A DNA stretch of 64,000 bases, taken from JADGHX01 sp035760965 (lineage in GTDB: Bacteria > Pseudomonadota > Gammaproteobacteria > Steroidobacterales > Steroidobacteraceae). The notes under the pieces are model-generated. The model did not search any database. It saw nothing but the letters and a program-made list of their open reading frames with translations, and was not told the DNA's origin. The stretch is taken from assembly GCA_035760965.1 (NCBI GenBank), contig DASTRY010000032.1, positions 158,056 to 222,055 of the forward strand. The letters run 5' to 3'. This document shows, piece by piece, positions 61,898-64,000 of the stretch. A program made the position numbers and the translations under genes. Numbering within the stretch: the stretch's first letter is position 1; the number at the start of each line of letters is the position of its first letter.

Positions 61898-62668
61898 TCA
61901 GCCCAATGCTCGGGATGCATTTCTTCGCTTCGCTAGAGCGGTTGCTTTCGGGGCAAGGGGATCCACGTATGCGTACAAGTGAACGCCGGCGCGGACTGTA
62001 CGATCGGCCCGCGCCGTTGAGTCCCTCAGCCGCTTGGCTTCGAGCCAATCGTTCAGCGTTCTGAGGAATGCCCACCCTTGAAGGCGCGCGAAACGCCGAA
62101 ACTCTCGGATTTTCGCCCGCGGGAGGTCCGGCACCTCAGCGAAGCGCTCGATGAGGGGTGATGAACTGCCGGCTCGACTAGTGTTGTGCTTGATGGTGGC
62201 AAGCAACGTGGAAGACGATCGCGCTACGTACTCCTGAATCACAGGATCCCGCCCGCTCACAAGCGCCATCCGGTTGGACGGCCGATAGAGGTGCGCGGTC
62301 GTGCGAGTGATCAATCCGAGAGACTTGAGTTGTCCGGCAACGGCCCGCGCATCGGCTGAAATCCCTTGAGCGCGAACGAGCGCTTCGACACTGGGTGATG
62401 GACCCGTCAGAGGGATCGCCCGTGGTTCGATACCTCGCATGTAGCGGCGATTTCGGTGCCAAGCTTCGAGAGTTAGCGCGGCGACTGCGAGCGTCGTTGC
62501 GCACTCTGTGCCGGCTAGTACGTTGCGCTTTTTGCGATGTGATATCGCTTCGTCGCACAGTTTCTTGATCTCGCTCTCTGCCAGACCGGACTTACGCATG
62601 AAGTCGAAGACCGACACCAACATTTGCAGGTACTCCGACTGCACGCGCACTGTTTTGCTGACGGTCAC
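61898..62668 (-). CDS. DUF6502-like protein, second of a pair
   Basis: 256 residues. No catalytic motifs. The segment LEAWHRNRRYMRGIEPRAI then LTGPSPSVEALVRAQGIS aligns by eye with the VLAGWRTDPRYLDRSG and FASLVKTFAGDVPPRAVLDEL core of the upstream gene, so the two are probably divergent members of one family. DUF6502 proteins look like helix-turn-helix regulators. The ATG overlaps the upstream stop (ATGA). The base composition is less GC-rich than that of the housekeeping genes. Confidence 0.7.
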   Translation of the reverse strand: MTVSKTVRVQSEYLQMLVSVFDFMRKSGLAESEIKKLCDEAISHRKKRNVLAGTECATTLAVAALTLEAWHRNRRYMRGIEPRAIPLTGPSPSVEALVRAQGISADARAVAGQLKSLGLITRTTAHLYRPSNRMALVSGRDPVIQEYVARSSSTLLATIKHNTSRAGSSSPLIERFAEVPDLPRAKIREFRRFARLQGWAFLRTLNDWLEAKRLRDSTARADRTVRAGVHLYAYVDPLAPKATALAKRRNASRALG

Positions 62669-63546
62669 GGCTTGCCACTCAAGTGTTTCGCTGGACGCGC
62701 TGCGACCAGGATCGTGACCACTAGCTGATGTTTCATTTTTCGCTTATTCCTTCGGGTAGGCACCGTGGGTAACTCGAGTGAGTGTCTCAGTCCTTCCAAG
62801 AATTCGTCGGCGCCTATCGAAGCGCGCTCTTGCATGACCTTCAAGTCGATAAGGTCTGCGGCTTTCAATGCGATCCTTCGCAGGTGAGCACTCGACTCTG
62901 TCGATCCTTGAGTTGCGGCCTGGAGGTCACCGAGGAGAATCTCCATCAGCCCCTGAATCGACCGGACAAGCCTCCTGCGCGGCGACGTGCGTTCGTTGGC
63001 CAACTCAACGCAATTTCCGCTATCGCGCACCGCCCGCAGACGACGCAATTCATCGAGTACGGCGCGTGGCGGCACGTCCCCGGCGAACGTCTTGACGAGC
63101 GAAGCGAACGACCGGGAGCGACCCTGCATTGGAAGTCGTCGTGGGGCACCACTCCGGTCCAAGTACCGCGGATCAGTCCGCCAGCCCGCGAGTACTCGTT
63201 GAGTCCGCGGCTGTCGGTTCAATGAGTCCGCTTCGAGATGCAAATTCGCTGTGAGTAGGCGCTTCACTTCGGCGCGTCGCAGCGAGGTGAGCACCGCGAC
63301 TCTTGAACTATTAACGCGCCCGTTGCGACACCTGGAGATTTGAGCGGCGGCCCGGACGAATGCGTGCGTGGCCAGCGATTCGAAGTATGAGGGAGTCACG
63401 CCGATAGGAATGAGTTGCTGAGCGAGTAGCAAAAGCAGCCGCTGCAAAGTGAATGCGAGCTGCGAATCAGCGCCATCCACCCGCGCTTGGGAACGATCAG
63501 AGCGATCGCGAGCGTTAAGAGCCGAAGAGGCTTTCGAGCACTTCAT
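62665..63546 (-). CDS. DUF6502-family protein, first of a pair
   Basis: 293 residues with the ATG at 63546; a TTG at 63588 would add 14. The N-terminal helical part (LQRLLLLLAQQLIPIGVTPSYFESLATHAFV) and SSRVAVLTSLRRAEVKRLL look like a winged or tetrahelical DNA-binding region. Then VLAGWRTDPRYLDRSGAPRRLP and FAGDVPPRAVLDEL are the family core. In other genomes DUF6502 genes often sit beside DUF5666 or Gly-rich secreted proteins (from memory), which fits the repeat gene upstream. Probable transcriptional regulator. Confidence 0.72.
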   Translation of the reverse strand: MKCSKASSALNARDRSDRSQARVDGADSQLAFTLQRLLLLLAQQLIPIGVTPSYFESLATHAFVRAAAQISRCRNGRVNSSRVAVLTSLRRAEVKRLLTANLHLEADSLNRQPRTQRVLAGWRTDPRYLDRSGAPRRLPMQGRSRSFASLVKTFAGDVPPRAVLDELRRLRAVRDSGNCVELANERTSPRRRLVRSIQGLMEILLGDLQAATQGSTESSAHLRRIALKAADLIDLKVMQERASIGADEFLEGLRHSLELPTVPTRRNKRKMKHQLVVTILVAARPAKHLSGKP

Positions 63547-63608
63547 GGTGGTCGGCGGTGCGAAGATGGCGAGCCGCTTTTGCACCAAGCTCTAATAGTT
63601 TGCAAGCC

Positions 63609-63638
63609 GAATGCCTCAGGCATTCGCCTAGAAAGGCG
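63609..63638. promoter_or_regulatory. Paired hairpins upstream of the DUF6502-like operon
   Basis: GAATGCC-TCA-GGCATTC (63609-63625) is directly followed, sharing one base, by CGCCT-AGAA-AGGCG (63625-63638). They lie 21-92 bases before the two possible starts of the first DUF6502-like gene. Candidate operator or attenuator. Confidence 0.45.
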
Positions 63639-63716
63639 AGGGGGCTTCCCGCGATGCAGCGCAAGCGATCGGAGTGGCACCGAAAGTCGACCGCAGCAAG
63701 AGTTCGTCGGCAGACA

Positions 63717-63751
63717 GCAAAAGAGCGTGGGTCCCGAGAGACGCCACGCTC
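63717..63751 (-). terminator. Likely intrinsic terminator of the repeat-protein gene
   Basis: On the minus strand an 8-bp stem (GAGCGTGG with CCACGCTC, loop 13, 63723-63751) is followed by TTTTG (63722-63718). It lies 40 bases downstream of the stop of the Gly/Ser-repeat gene at 63791 and so would end its transcript before the DUF6502-like genes. Confidence 0.55.
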
Positions 63752-63790
63752 CTGTGCAGCCCGTCAGGGCTCTTTGCGTGTTTAGAGGGG

Positions 63791-64000
63791 TTAGCGCGCG
63801 CCGCCGCTTATTCCGGCGGTGGCACCACCACTGATACCGCTCAGCGCGCCGCCGCTAATGCCGCTCGTCGCACCACCACTGATGCCGCTTGTCGCACCAC
63901 CACTGATGCCGCTCGTCGCGCCACCGCTGATGCCGCTCAGCGCGCCGCCGCTAATGCCGCTTGTCGCACCACCACTGATGCCGCTCGTCGCGCCACCGCT
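63791..64000 (-). CDS. Gly/Ser-rich octapeptide-repeat protein, C-terminal end (partial)
   Basis: The frame is open from the window edge to the TAA at 63791-63793; the start lies outside. The 69 visible residues are more than eight copies of an eight-residue unit, SGGATSGI, with T to L changes (SGGALSGI) and a final AGISGGAR. The perfect periodicity in the protein frame, with third-base variation among copies, supports coding rather than a plain satellite. Such Gly/Ser repeats occur in surface or matrix-associated proteins; the fold and role are unknown. Confidence 0.7.
   Translation of the reverse strand, partial: SGGATSGISGGATSGISGGALSGISGGATSGISGGATSGISGGATSGISGGALSGISGGATAGISGGAR
63794..64000. 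repeat. 24-bp tandem repeat, more than 8 copies, continues past the window
   Basis: Unit like GCCGCTCGTCGCACCACCAC plus TGAT on the plus strand, with copies differing mainly at every third base. It encodes the octapeptide repeat on the minus strand. Confidence 0.9.

Noticed and set aside
63794..64000. CRISPR array
   Set aside because: The 24-bp units are directly adjacent with no unique spacers and encode a regular peptide repeat.

Overview
The window is 64 kb of GC-rich chromosomal DNA, densely coding on both strands. The gene content fits a gammaproteobacterium: an Mla-type lipid transporter, FadE, RlmJ, oligopeptidase A, MinCDE and a GspA/GspB pair. Some traits, such as paired DUF6502-like genes and a GspA/GspB pair without neighbouring gsp core genes, recall Steroidobacteraceae or Nevskiales. 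That placement is an inference from gene content, not a computed phylogeny. I see no tRNA, rRNA, CRISPR array, insertion sequence or prophage.

Layout. 1-12 kb: 3' end of topA, a large secreted subtilisin-like protease closed by a clear terminator, rlmJ, an ECF sigma/anti-sigma pair, aroE, gor and prlC. 12-19 kb: an SH3-domain membrane protein, an HD-domain protein, an M15 peptidase, a GGDEF/EAL protein and a phospholipase D-like protein. 19-25 kb: two minus-strand transport operons. One is Mla/MCE-like (STAS-permease fusion, ATPase, MCE protein, lipoprotein). The other is an ABC exporter with a YtrA-like GntR repressor and a 67-residue leading membrane peptide, behind a strong promoter. 25-36.7 kb: a second ECF sigma/anti-sigma pair, mdh, fadE, a DUF3667 protein, a DUF4399 protein, dinB and gspA-gspB.

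36.7-51 kb: a secreted protein of unknown role, an EEP-family hydrolase, then a coupled pair of unusual signalling genes (receiver-TonB fusion and receiver-Ser/Thr kinase). These are followed by a carrier/NAD(P)-binding pair, a GT4 glycosyltransferase, a WD40 protein coupled to a His-rich CobW-type GTPase, a short tandem repeat and two methyltransferases. 51-55 kb: rimO and the minCDE operon. 55-59.4 kb: a third ECF sigma with an NrsF-like anti-sigma, facing a 7TMR-like membrane protein and a degenerate M23 protein. 59.4-64 kb: glmS with a leader hairpin, then a less GC-rich stretch with two overlapping DUF6502-like genes. The window ends inside a gene made of an 8-residue Gly/Ser repeat.

Genes that probably work together, judged by overlapping stops and starts, are the three sigma/anti-sigma pairs, the Mla-like operon, the GntR/ABC operon, gspAB, the TonB/kinase pair, minCDE and the DUF6502-like pair. 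The least explained parts are the receiver-TonB/kinase pair and the DUF6502/repeat-protein locus at the right edge.
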